Shown in pieces: positions 28,169-36,851 of a DNA stretch of 64,000 bases; the first letter of the stretch is position 1, and every line of letters begins with the position of its first letter. The stretch covers positions 3,715,001-3,779,000 of the forward strand of contig NZ_CP120233.1 in assembly GCF_030012985.1 (NCBI RefSeq), read 5' to 3'. Position numbers and translations under genes: made by a program. The DNA comes from Microbulbifer sp. VAAF005. Its GTDB lineage: Bacteria > Pseudomonadota > Gammaproteobacteria > Pseudomonadales > Cellvibrionaceae. The notes under the pieces are model-generated. The model was given only the letters and a program-made list of their open reading frames with translations. It made no database searches and had not been told where the DNA came from.

Positions 28169-28669
28169 TTAGATTGCCTCTGCCTTCTTAAGGGCACCCG
28201 GAAACTCTTCGATTATGCGACCAGTGCCTTTTTCTATCTTCACCTTTGTTGACTTTAACTTACTAGCCAACACTTTTAGTTTTTCAGTAAATTCAGCAAG
28301 TGACATTTTGCGAGAAACATTCAGAAGCGGATGTGTGAAGTCTTTTACATTAAAAACCAACCCCTCAGGTAAACATTCTCCTCTTGGTAGGACCCAAACG
28401 TAACCCGATATTACTGGATTTTTGGATAATTTTTTGATGTTACTAGCAAATGAGAGTCCCTTGCTCGGATTTGGAATGACCATCTCTATTTCATGGTCAG
28501 GGTCGTGGATGACAGTAATATCTTTCACTCTTGGGCCACTGGCTCGCACTATTTTTGAGTCTAATGTATTACCACCACCACGATATATTCCAGCCACCCC
28601 GTTATAGAACTTCCAAAGGTCATCAGGTCCCAAGATCGTATATTTACTATCTTCTAACTTTTTCTTCAT
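28169..28669 (-). CDS. Basic protein of a two-gene cassette, Tse2-like ADP-ribosyltransferase toxin candidate
   Basis: 166 residues, strong ribosome binding site (GGAGGAAGAG). The order of motifs is GIYRGGG near residues 27-33, a KGLSFA serine motif near 69-74, VLPRGECLPEGLVF near 93-106, then HPLLNVSRKMSLAEFTEKL. It recalls the small Tse2-type mono-ADP-ribosyltransferase toxins (Tyr/Arg, Ser, and a final HY..P-like region), but the match is by eye and partial. It is rich in lysine. First gene of a cassette whose second gene is acidic. If the family call is wrong it remains a toxin candidate by layout alone. Confidence 0.5.
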   Translation of the reverse strand: MKKKLEDSKYTILGPDDLWKFYNGVAGIYRGGGNTLDSKIVRASGPRVKDITVIHDPDHEIEMVIPNPSKGLSFASNIKKLSKNPVISGYVWVLPRGECLPEGLVFNVKDFTHPLLNVSRKMSLAEFTEKLKVLASKLKSTKVKIEKGTGRIIEEFPGALKKAEAI

Positions 28670-28706
28670 ACTCTTCCTCCATTTGTGAAGAACTTTAGAT
28701 TTTTTG

Positions 28707-28800
28707 CCCTAACGTTGCTAGCAAGGGCAGCCGAAGCGAAGCGTAGGCTGTCCAGCCCAGCCTCCGGCTGTCCAGCCCAGCCTCCGGCTGGGCGTATAGC
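28707..28800 (-). repeat. attC site, altered, with tandem 20-base duplication
   Basis: CCTAACGTTGCTAGCAAGGGCAG on the left. CTGTCCAGCCCAGCCTCCGG is duplicated in tandem (28748-28767, 28768-28787). The right end lacks the usual GTTATGC core seen in its relative at 32897-32990. Confidence 0.7.
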
Positions 28801-29076
28801 TGGCGCGCACTGAATAATCTACTTGCTCTCTGCCAGTCAACTTAGGCTGGCCACAACCCAATAAATTTACAGGGAAAAATACCATACTTTCCCCACCAAT
28901 TAACTATCTGATTGGCACTCCACAATGCGGCAGCTAACTTGCAGAACTTGTTGACTTAAAATGAAGGACTTGAACGAAACTGCGGTACCAGTTTGCAGGA
29001 GAACTCTCTGGCGAAGCGTGTTCAGGTAGAGATTGTTACTTGCAGCAACTACAAACTATCTAATAATTGACCGCCA
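28801..29076 (-). repeat. Gene-less cassette, copy A
   Basis: About 275 bases between two attC sites with no ORF of note. It aligns with 32991-33270 (copy B) and 1-185 (copy C). Two hairpins are conserved with pairing-preserving changes: GCCAGTC/GGCTGGC near 28828-28847 (GCCAGCC/GGCTGGC in copy B), and GGGAAA/TTTCCC near 28875-28896 (GGAAAG/CTTTCC in copy B). An additional hairpin AAACTG/CAGTTT lies near 28980-29000. It could encode a structured RNA or carry a promoter for the cassette to its left. Confidence 0.6.
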
Positions 29077-29118
29077 CAATAACGCCTTAAGAAGGGGCTG
29101 CCGGTTAGGCAGCCCTTG
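29077..29118 (-). repeat. attC site, split by group II intron copy 1
   Basis: CAATAACGCC then GGGCTGCC/GGCAGCCC stem, ending TTG at 29116-29118; the remaining TTAGAGG of the site resumes at 29829 after the intron. Confidence 0.75.
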
Positions 29119-29828
29119 GTACGCCCAGCATGGGCGTGAACTAATGGGGTGAAAGTCCCCTGTAGGAGGATCACCATTTAATGGGTCCATTAAATGCTAA
29201 CTACTAGCGAATGGCAACTGCAATACCGCGAGGTCTTGAGGGGAGGAAGCCGCTAGCAAAACTACGAATTGACGGGCAGAAACATCATATAAGGCTTAGC
29301 CTGGAGGCGAGGTAGCCAAGGATACCAAAGCCATGTGGTCTAACGGGTAGAGTAAATGATGCAGTTGTGTAGTGAAAGTTCACGTTCTTATCTGGGGAGA
29401 TCTGTTTAGCTTGCCGCTGTGAAGCTGTCAGCGCGGCTGCTGACTCATAAATAGGCCCTGCCCGCTAGCCACCATAGCGGAGATTAAAAACAAATGGTGG
29501 AACACAGAAGCGCCTCGGTCAGCAATGATCAAGGTGATTAAACAGAAGTCAGCCGAGGGCATGGTAGCCAAATGCCAAGTTTAATATTCTGGACAGGGTG
29601 AAGGCCTGAACCCAAACTCTACGAGTTAAAAGACAGGGCTAGCCTACCGATGTGTTGCCAGCCGGATATAAAATTGACGTAGCGCACTGCCATGACACTC
29701 GACTCAAATGAAGAGCTGCTCAACACTATCGTTGGGTAGAGATTCATTACGGATAGGGAACCGCCCATTGCGGACCCGCACGATGGGTGGTGTGGGGGCC
29801 GGTATCTAGAAACTACCGGCTACCCGGT
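29119..29828 (+). mobile_element. Group IIC-attC intron, ORF-less copy 1
   Basis: 710 bases starting GTACGCCCAGCATGGGCGTG, with the 3' domain V-like hairpin ACCGCCCATTGCGG...CCGCACGATGGGTGGT at about 29759-29791 and ending in ACCCGGT before TTA (other copies end CCGAT). Inserted between TTG and TTA of an attC, antisense to the cassette genes. The RT gene is reduced to ATGACACTCGACTC...GGGTAG at 29692-29739. This copy ends GGT instead of GAT. Confidence 0.9.
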
Positions 29829-29837
29829 TTAGAGGCC

Positions 29838-30170
29838 CTACTCGTGCACATATTTAGTAGTTTTACCTTCTGAGTTTGTTGTGATCTTTCCATAGATTCC
29901 TTGAGCATTATCTAAGTAATCAATTTGGAAATACACCTTCCCATTAAGCCGCTTTGTTAACATCAAAACGTCACCAGAATCACAAACAAGCTGAATATAA
30001 TATGCCTCTCCGTTAACCTCCCTCTGTTTTGCTTCTTCGCTACTAATCTCCCCTGAGACTTTCTCCGGAAATACTTTTAGGTTTGCCCTGGCATAAAAGC
30101 TCTCTGTTGCATTATCGCAGCCGAAACTATTAACAGATATAAAAAGAATTAATAGTATAAATATACGCAT
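29838..30170 (-). CDS. Exported small cassette protein (110 aa)
   Basis: Signal peptide MRIFILLILFISVNSFG with a cysteine right after (FGC); the lipobox is imperfect, so probably cleaved or weakly lipidated. The mature part contains FYARANLKVFP, an acidic helix and a beta-rich end. Family unknown. Its attC carries intron copy 1. Confidence 0.65.
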   Translation of the reverse strand: MRIFILLILFISVNSFGCDNATESFYARANLKVFPEKVSGEISSEEAKQREVNGEAYYIQLVCDSGDVLMLTKRLNGKVYFQIDYLDNAQGIYGKITTNSEGKTTKYVHE

Positions 30171-30186
30171 TTTCTATGCCGGCCCT

Positions 30187-30250
30187 TTAACGCCGCTAGC
30201 ACCGAGCGAAGCACGCAGTGCGTAGTCCGGTGCCTAGCTTGGTTAAATGC
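30187..30250 (-). repeat. attC site
   Basis: TTAACGCCGCTAGCACCG...CGGTGCCTAGCTTGGTTAAATGC; arms pair along GCTAGCACCG / CGGTGCCTAGC. Confidence 0.88.
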
Positions 30251-30254
30251 ATGT

Positions 30255-30524
30255 TTAGACACCTTCTCTTTTTAGTAGTTTGACACAACAGAGTGTTGTA
30301 AACATATAGTTGCCTTTTTCATGTTCTACTTCGACAACGACGTTATCATTTTCGAGAACGTTATCTGTTGTAACCCATTGTAAGAAGCTTTCTTCTAGTT
30401 CACTGTGTGAGTAATCTTCGCCTAACATTACAACACTTGCAGATACATATTCGTTTGGGTCGACATCGTATTCTACGATATCACCCAGCCGTACCTCTTC
30501 CCCAGATTCGTATTGCATAACCAT
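30255..30524 (-). CDS. Small acidic cassette protein (89 aa)
   Basis: Begins MVMQYESGEEVRLGDIVEYD, a small beta-barrel-like start (G-D-I-V pattern) seen in single-domain adaptor or immunity-like proteins. Strongly acidic, cytosolic, no family recognised. Confidence 0.6.
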   Translation of the reverse strand: MVMQYESGEEVRLGDIVEYDVDPNEYVSASVVMLGEDYSHSELEESFLQWVTTDNVLENDNVVVEVEHEKGNYMFTTLCCVKLLKREGV

Positions 30525-30600
30525 TTAACGCCCGCAGCACACGAGGCTTTGTAGTGGAGGCGACGCCGCAACGAAAAAGCCGTCGTTGTGCCTGCGTTTG
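30525..30600 (-). repeat. attC site, split by group II intron copy 2
   Basis: TTAACGCCCGCAGCACACGAGGC...GTTGTGCCTGCGTTTG, then the intron, then TTATGAGC at 31306. Confidence 0.85.
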
Positions 30601-31305
30601 GTACGCCCAGCATGGGCGTGAACTAGTGGGGTGAAAGTCCCCTGTAGGAAGATCACCGTTTAATGGGTTCCATTAAATGCTAACTACTAGCGAATGGCAA
30701 CTGCAATACCGCGAGGTCTTGTGGAGAGGAAGCCGCTAGCAAAACTACGAGCTGACGGACAGAAATATCATATAAGGCTTAGCCTGGAGGCGAGGTGGCC
30801 AGGGACACCGAAGCCATGTGATCTAACGAGTAGAGTAAATGATGCAGTTGTGTAGTGAAAGTTCACGTTCTTATCTGGGGAGATCTGTTTATCTTGCCGC
30901 TGTGAAGCTGTCAGTGTGGCCGCTAACTCATAAATAGGCCCAACTCGCTAGCCACCATCGCGGGGATAGAAAAAATGATGGAATACAGTAGTGCTCCACT
31001 CAATAATGAGTAGGGTGATTAAAAAGAAGTCAGCAGACGGCATAGTAGCCAAATGCTAGGATTAATACCTTGGACAGGGTGAAGGCCTGAACCTAAATCC
31101 ACGAGTTGAAAGACAGGGCTAGCCTACTGATATGTTTCCAGTCGGTTAAAGTTGATGTAGCGCACTGCCATGACACTCAACTCAAATGAAGATCTGCTCG
31201 ACACTATCGTTGGGTAGAGATTTATTACGGATAGGAACCGCCCATTGCGGACCCGCACGATGGGTGGTGTGGGGGCCGGTAGCTAGAAACTACCGGTTAC
31301 CTGAT
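30601..31305 (+). mobile_element. Group IIC-attC intron, ORF-less copy 2
   Basis: 705 bases, GTACGCC... to ...CCTGAT, same target point TTG^TTA. The RT remnant ATGACACTCAACTC...GGGTAG (15 codons) is at about 31170-31217. The internal section TGTTTCCAGTCGGTTAAAG is shared with copies 4 and 6, while copies 1, 3 and 5 have GTTGCCAGCCGGATATAAA. Confidence 0.9.
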
Positions 31306-31312
31306 TTATGAG

Positions 31313-31795
31313 CTACCACCGGTTTTGCCACTTACTTTCTACCAAATTGAATTGATGGTTACTGTCGTGCGGTGCAATATTAGCCTTCAAATTAAAGCCC
31401 TGACCGCCCACAGCTTGCCAACATTTTGAGAACCACTCAATTAGTTCATTTGTAGCGATATCCCATGGGGCAAGCGACTCATCTTTGCTTGTATACTCTT
31501 CTTCTAGCTCATACGGGTATACGTGTTCGATTTTCAAGAAACCTGGATCTACGGGTGAGGGGTATTCTGCTTTTCCATCTACGTAGATAAAGTGCTCTGA
31601 ATTATCTTTATCCATAAAGAATGCCCGAACTGGGAATCCTGACGAGAACCCATCAACGAAAATCTCAAATACGAGCGTATCAACCTCTTTGGGATAATCG
31701 AACTCTATTAATTTTTTGAGAATAGGCCTCAAATCCTCACTCAGGTTTTCTAAGTGCTCTGCGACCTTACCTTTAAATGCTTGCTCGATGTTCAT
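31313..31795 (-). CDS. Cassette protein, unknown (160 aa)
   Basis: Start at ATG 31795 with GAGAGAA upstream, preferred to the GTG at 31804. Soluble, acidic, with FEIFVDGFSSGFPVRAFFMD and a tryptophan-rich C-terminus. Resembles uncharacterised small cytosolic cassette proteins; no catalytic motif seen. Confidence 0.6.
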   Translation of the reverse strand: MNIEQAFKGKVAEHLENLSEDLRPILKKLIEFDYPKEVDTLVFEIFVDGFSSGFPVRAFFMDKDNSEHFIYVDGKAEYPSPVDPGFLKIEHVYPYELEEEYTSKDESLAPWDIATNELIEWFSKCWQAVGGQGFNLKANIAPHDSNHQFNLVESKWQNRW

Positions 31796-31805
31796 TTCTC
31801 TCACT

Positions 31806-31870
31806 GCTCATAATGCCGCCAACAGAGGCCCGCGCTTGCGCGGGTCCTGTTGCTTGGCCTGGTTAGACGG
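31806..31870 (-). repeat. attC site
   Basis: CTCATAATGCCGCCAACAG...CTGTTGCTTGGCCTGGTTAGAC with an inner CCCGCGC/GCGCGGG stem. Confidence 0.88.
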
Positions 31871-32401
31871 CTACTTACTCTGCTGGAGTACAATTTTTTG
31901 TTCCTTGTCTTGTGCTTTTACCAGATAAGTATTTGTACCCCATCCTCCGGCCTGTAAATAGTCTTGTACTTTAAGATCGAAAGAAACTCTTTCCCCCGTA
32001 TACGCTTGATCTTCCTTCACGCCTACAACAGGAGTCAAAATAACTTCCCCAGCATTTCCTTTGAAGTTTTCAGGATTACCATGCCAGCGCTCACTAAGGA
32101 ATACTGATTTTATATAAGGTTTCCACATTGGTTTGTTTTTGATAGTTCCTCTCAATCTGTACTCGATAACAGCCTTGGAATTAAATAAGTACAAGTTGGA
32201 GTATATTTCTTTGGTTTCTAATACGTCGATTACTAGGTCGTCTTGGTAGCCCCACCACCCAATTTTATACGTTATGGGTACATCAGATTTTGGTTCAGGT
32301 ATTTTAGGCTCTAGCGTTTTAATCAGGAACCAGTATGTGGCAGCAAGTAGTGCTGCCACTACGCACGCTATAACGATCGTGATTTTGAGTTTTCTCGACA
32401 T
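31871..32401 (-). CDS. Membrane-anchored cassette protein (176 aa)
   Basis: Start at ATG 32401 (MSRKLKITIVIACVV); the TTG at 32407 is ignored. One N-terminal membrane segment (about residues 6-26), then a periplasmic region (PEPKSDVPITYKIGWWGYQ...) with a beta-rich pattern. No known family. Confidence 0.65.
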   Translation of the reverse strand: MSRKLKITIVIACVVAALLAATYWFLIKTLEPKIPEPKSDVPITYKIGWWGYQDDLVIDVLETKEIYSNLYLFNSKAVIEYRLRGTIKNKPMWKPYIKSVFLSERWHGNPENFKGNAGEVILTPVVGVKEDQAYTGERVSFDLKVQDYLQAGGWGTNTYLVKAQDKEQKIVLQQSK

Positions 32402-32412
32402 TCTCAAAGCCT

Positions 32413-32507
32413 TTTAACGCCGCAAGCAACGGCCGTAATATAGCAGTGAAGCTGCGAAATGGAGGTCCAGCCCACGCAGTGGGCGATGTTGCCTTGCATT
32501 GTTAAGC
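32413..32507 (-). repeat. attC site, near twin of 47160-47249
   Basis: TTAACGCCGCAAGCAACGGCCG...GCGATGTTGCCTTGCATTGTTAAGC. Only about four bases differ from the attC at 47160-47249, which is split by intron copy 5. An uninterrupted twin is a direct control for the intron insertion point. Confidence 0.9.
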
Positions 32508-32888
32508 ATTTTCCTTGTGCCTAACTTTAGTGAAACCCGCAGCATTTAGAATGCTGAATAACTGAGACAAAATAACCTCATCACGTGAAAGCCTATTTTT
32601 GCTAAAGATAACCTCAACAAATGATCTCTTCTTGGTGATCATGACCCTCCACTCACCCAGATTGGATGAGTCGTTTTCGGGAAGCCCGCCAACTCCCAGA
32701 TAGTAACCACTGCAATCTATTTCCCAACCCCAGTCTTCCTGGTAGATATCAGACACTTCAATACCACTATTTTCGAGGTGAGGTTTTAACCAATTGGCAA
32801 AATCTTCACCAAAGCAACCTGGATTAATAAACTGGTCATGCTCTTTTGTGAGATTAAACTGGTCAGTTTCGAAAAATATAGTGCGCAT
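32502..32888 (-). CDS. Cassette protein, unknown (128 aa)
   Basis: Soluble, with ISDIYQEDWGWEIDC-like stretch (VSDIYQEDWGWEI) and tryptophan-rich middle; C-terminal region FVEVIFSKNRLSRDEV. The E-D-W-G-W pattern is common in conserved cassette proteins of unknown function that appear in several marine integrons. No mechanism inferred. Confidence 0.6.
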   Translation of the reverse strand: MRTIFFETDQFNLTKEHDQFINPGCFGEDFANWLKPHLENSGIEVSDIYQEDWGWEIDCSGYYLGVGGLPENDSSNLGEWRVMITKKRSFVEVIFSKNRLSRDEVILSQLFSILNAAGFTKVRHKENA

Positions 32889-32896
32889 GATCTAGT

Positions 32897-32990
32897 GCTT
32901 AACGCCGCTATCAAGGGCAGCCGAAGCAACGTGTATGCTGTCCAGTCCAGCCCCGAAGGGGTTGGGCGAGCTTGACTAGCCTGGTTATGG
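32897..32990 (-). repeat. attC site
   Basis: GCTTAACGCCGCTATCAAGGGCAG...GGGCGAGCTTGACTAGCCTGGTTATGG; belongs to the gene-less cassette copy B. Confidence 0.85.
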
Positions 32991-33270
32991 CTGGCGCGCT
33001 CAGAACTGACTACTAGCACTTTGCCAGCCACAGTTTGGCTGGCCGCTGCCCAATATTTACGAGGAAAGAATACCGCACTTTCCCCAACCAATTCCTATCT
33101 TACTGGCACTCCGTGAAATTGCACCGGACGGCCTCTTTTTACAACACTCGAGCGAATACTCTAGGAACGAAACTGCTTGAATAGCAATCAGTAAAATTGC
33201 TCAACACCGGATGCTATTTAGTGGCACTAAACCTTCAGTTACCACGAAAAATCAATAAAACCGACCGCCA
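32991..33270 (-). repeat. Gene-less cassette, copy B
   Basis: About 280 bases without a believable ORF, homologous to copy A (28801-29076). Hairpins: GCCAGCC/GGCTGGC near 33025-33046 and GGAAAG/CTTTCC near 33063-33083. The flanking CTGGCGCGC and CCGACCGCCACAATAA ends are the best conserved parts. Confidence 0.6.
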
Positions 33271-33346
33271 CAATAATGCTTCAAGCTGGGGCGGCCGTTA
33301 GGCTGCCCTGGCGCGAAGCGCCCTTGCAGCCTTGACTCGTTATGTG
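33271..33346 (-). repeat. attC site
   Basis: CAATAATGCTTCAAGCTGGGGC...GCAGCCTTGACTCGTTATGTGC, containing the stop of the gene on its right. Rightmost attC of the first block. Confidence 0.75.
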
Positions 33347-33633
33347 CCCGCACTAGCTTTGGCCTCCTCGAGCTCAAGCAATTTTTCTTGGCGCTCTAAG
33401 ATCTTTTCCCAGCGGTCCATCAGTCGGGTATTGCGCTCTAGTTGGGCCTTTTGCTGTTTCAGAAGTCCATCGGTAGCTTCAGCTTGCTTTCTCGTAATTT
33501 CAAGCTGGCGATCAGACTCCTGAGATTGTTCCCAGAATTTTTCGACTTGGCGATCATACTCTTGATACATATCATCGGCGAAAGAAGACATTGATACTAC
33601 CGATAATATGAAGGCAAGAATCCATTTATTCAT
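33340..33633 (-). CDS. Exported coiled-coil protein (97 aa)
   Basis: ATG at 33633 (MNKWILAFILSVV) with AGGAG 8 bases upstream. The signal peptide ends FADD. The mature protein is almost wholly a coiled coil (QVEKFWEQSQESDRQLEITR, EATDGLLKQQKAQLERN). Probably periplasmic. First cassette of the left block; a 22-base element upstream (33676-33697) is shared with 1105-1126. Confidence 0.7.
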   Translation of the reverse strand: MNKWILAFILSVVSMSSFADDMYQEYDRQVEKFWEQSQESDRQLEITRKQAEATDGLLKQQKAQLERNTRLMDRWEKILERQEKLLELEEAKASAGT

Positions 33634-34916
33634 GCTGATGCTCCTGGGCACATTTATATAGTAATCATTCTGACCACTATTATCCTGATTGTTATCTCAG
33701 AATCAATTTCTACACCAAAGCCTAAATTTTTATTTAAAACCATAGACTTAAAGCATCCTGATACGACCGTGCAAACTGAAAAAACGATCACTTTGACTAC
33801 TATCCCAATTTTAACACTAGACCGTAACCCACTGATTTAACTATTATTTTTCGGTGTGTCTCCTTGTTCTCCAATATCACGGTCAATATGATCGTAAATC
33901 CCTGAGCTAGCACTCACCAACTTCTACAGATTGGCACTAGTTGGGGGGTGAAGTATCTAGGCTGCCTCTGAATAACTTCGTAATACCTCTACGGATCTTG
34001 AAGACTATAGATGTTAGGCGCAGTTCGCCGCGAATAACCGTAGTCCTTTGCAAGCGTTGCGAGACAACAGCTATTGTCTTCAAGGCCCGATCTGCAGGGC
34101 TTTCAGAGTGATTCATACACGCTGTAGCGCCTTCTTTTAAAGTCTAGATATTCCTGCAAAGCTGCGGTCTGACTGCGATTGTCCTGTAAGTAGAAGTATC
34201 AGTGGGTTGTTCAGATGCCCCTGAACCTCGCAGTAATATCCTAAAAGTCTGCAGGCTATTTTGGTATATCGAGAGATATTTTCTGTAGATATGTGGAAGA
34301 CATTTCAGCAGTATTGATGATCTATTGTTTTCTGAATTCAGGTATGGGAGTGGGTGGGGATATTAATTTTTTTAGCCATTTTTATGTGCAACCAAAATTT
34401 TCAAAACGTGAACAACGAAAAATATAGGCACAAAAATAATCTTATTGGATTTTATTAAGTTTGTTTTAGTGTCAAAGCTGCGTAAAATCGGTGGATATTT
34501 ATCGGTATTTGGGTCGCCATTAAACAGCCTTCTGAAGACCGGCGACCAAAGAGATTCGAGAGAATCAAGAATTTTCTAAAAACCATTCCCTCAAAGGAGA
34601 ACGGTAGCGTGACGTAAAAGTAAGTAAAAGGCGCTGACCCAAGGTGCGCTAACACCTAGGGCCAGCTAACCAAATTGATACACGTACTATCAAAATGGCT
34701 ATATGGATCATACGCTAGAAACCCGCTCGTCTTCAATAAAGTGGAGTCCATTCAGCAGCTTGGAGCGTGTCCCCAGGCTCTGGAAGCGTTGTGCCTGCCC
34801 TTTCTACTTCTATGCCTACCGTTCTCGCGCCCCACCTCGCTTTCCTTAAAAGTTACTTCCAATTCCTTCCATTCAGGGAGGTCTACGCATGGTTTGAGTA
34901 TTCATAGGAAGCAATT
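33634..34916. other. Gene-poor spacer between the two cassette blocks
   Basis: No integrase, attC or other convincing gene. 33676-33697 repeats the 22-base element of 1105-1126. The minus ORF at 34455-34655 is not supported by any recognised motif. This is where an integrase would be expected for the left block, and none is seen. Confidence 0.55.
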
Positions 34917-35105
34917 ATGTTGATCTTAAAGCGCCGGACGGGTGAAAACTTACGGATTGGAGCGAACGTCTCAATTACAGTGCTGGAAGTTAAGGGTAAT
35001 CAGGTAAAGATAGGAATACGTGCTCCCAAATCTCTACCCGTTCACCGTGAGGAAATCTATAGACGCGTCCAAAAGGAGAGGGTGCTGGGGGATGGAGTTG
35101 GTTGA
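34917..35105 (+). CDS. csrA: CsrA/RsmA-family RNA-binding regulator
   Basis: 62 residues, full length for the family. [15 protein letters not shown] (beta-1 RNA-binding strand with Arg6/Arg7) and [12 protein letters not shown] (Arg in VHREEI, beta-5 and helix) are intact. GAAG is 8 bases upstream. Acts as a dimer that binds GGA motifs in mRNA leaders. Plus strand, opposite to all cassette genes, in the spacer between the two attC blocks. Probably a paralogue brought in by a mobile element rather than the housekeeping copy; this is inferred from context. Confidence 0.92.
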   Translation: MLILKRRTGENLRIGANVSITVLEVKGNQVKIGIRAPKSLPVHREEIYRRVQKERVLGDGVG

Positions 35106-35108
35106 GAT

Positions 35109-35133
35109 TATAGAGCGCTGCTAAGAAGCAGCG
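35109..35133 (+). terminator. Hairpin after csrA
   Basis: CGCTGCT - AAGA - AGCAGCG directly after the csrA stop; no clear T-tract. Confidence 0.4.
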
Positions 35134-35152
35134 TGAGTCCGCCTGGCTATAG

Positions 35153-35233
35153 GGTTAATGCTCACATAAACGGTGCGCGGCTTTTTTGCGCGCCCGGCGA
35201 CCAATAGGGAACGTATTTAGTGTTATTGTTAGG
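35153..35233 (-). repeat. attC site, left end of second block
   Basis: GGTTAATGCTCACATAAACGG...CGTATTTAGTGTTATTGTTAGG, with inner GCGCGG/CGCGC. It includes the stop of the gene to its right. Confidence 0.7.
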
Positions 35234-35675
35234 GTTTTGTTTGTAATACATTTAAATGAACCCAATAGGTTTTACCATTTAACTCTACGGATGGCTCGTA
35301 CTCCCAAACTCTATAGCTGATTTGTTTAATCTCGATATTACTTTGATCAATCCATTGGATACTCGGAGGTTGATTAACTTGGCTATTCCAGATCATCCAG
35401 TGATTTTGCCACTCACTAGAGTTTTCTAATGTTTGTAACTTTATGTGATAGAAAGGTGCCGTATTGACCCTAGTGTTTGATACGCCACGCTCAAGAACTG
35501 CAATCACTGTATTGTCAGAATTCGGATACTCACCAACAACACTCCAATCAAATAAATCTGGTCGAGGCTCAGGCTTACTTGGAAATAAAAAGTTGTAGGC
35601 ATCAAAGCTCAATACGATTAGCGTTATGCCGCCAACTAGCACTAAGAAATCTCTGAAGTAAACGATCGCTCTCAT
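35229..35675 (-). CDS. Membrane-anchored cassette protein (148 aa)
   Basis: One membrane segment near the N-terminus (VYFRDFLVLVGGITLIVL), then a periplasmic or external region containing VVGEYPNSDNTVIAVLERG and WMIWNSQVNQPPSIQWIDQ. The beta-rich pattern resembles small exported proteins of unknown function; no family assigned. Confidence 0.65.
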   Translation of the reverse strand: MRAIVYFRDFLVLVGGITLIVLSFDAYNFLFPSKPEPRPDLFDWSVVGEYPNSDNTVIAVLERGVSNTRVNTAPFYHIKLQTLENSSEWQNHWMIWNSQVNQPPSIQWIDQSNIEIKQISYRVWEYEPSVELNGKTYWVHLNVLQTKP

Positions 35676-35680
35676 AAAAA

Positions 35681-35757
35681 CCTAATGCTCATCATAAAGG
35701 CGAGGAAGTTGTTGCGAGTTAAGTACCTATTTTCCTCGTACGTTTTGCTGGTGCTTG
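35681..35757 (-). repeat. attC site, split by IS110-family copy 1
   Basis: CCTAATGCTCATCATAAAGGCG...GTTTTGCTGGTGCTTG; the remainder TTAGG resumes at 36792. Confidence 0.65.
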
Positions 35758-35759
35758 TA

Positions 35760-35990
35760 TGGTTGTTCTTGTCCGATTCTGATGTTAAAAATTCTTTTCG
35801 CTAACGGGTAAATTTAGACCCACCTTCGACGGCTACCGAAGGCCATGTTGTCACAGTTCGTTGCTGCATCGGTTTATAAAGGCTGTTAACAAGCAGGAAC
35901 GTGACAGACACTCACTAGGCATAACTCGAATAGTCATGTGGGTCTCGAGCCCGAATAGCAAGGCGGAGATAGCTTATCTTAGGAAACTTC
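35760..35990 (+). ncRNA. Candidate bridge RNA region of IS110 copy 1
   Basis: Non-coding 5' part of the IS, position as for the bridge RNA in IS110-group elements. The stem CCTTCG...CCGAAGG near 35823-35845 also occurs in copy 2 (with changes TTCGGCGGCCACCGAA). Decayed in this copy. Inference from family knowledge. Confidence 0.4.
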
Positions 35991-36049
35991 AAGAGATCAA
36001 GGTCGGTATCGATACCAGTAGTAAATAACTCGATATTTATGTGAGACCT

Positions 36050-36770
<721 letters not shown>

Positions 36771-36796
36771 ACGAGTAATTAAAGTCACTTGTTAGG

Positions 36797-36848
36797 AGTT
36801 GCCTGATTAAAGGCCTGGCCCAGCTTGCTGGGCTGTACTTGTTACAGT
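36797..36848 (-). repeat. attC site directly after another attC end
   Basis: GTTGCCTGATTAAAGGCCTGGCCCAGC...GCTGGGCTGTACTTGTTACAG. It starts only 5 bases after the end of the IS-split site, so the cassette between them has no room for a gene. Confidence 0.7.
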
Positions 36849-36851
36849 TTT

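Noticed and set aside
32786..33091. ORF across gene-less cassette copy B and attC
   Set aside because: It spans an attC and is not conserved in copy A; not a real gene.
33660..34900. Possible integrase remnant between the two cassette blocks
   Set aside because: No conserved recombinase residues in any frame; the small ORF at 34455-34655 is unremarkable.
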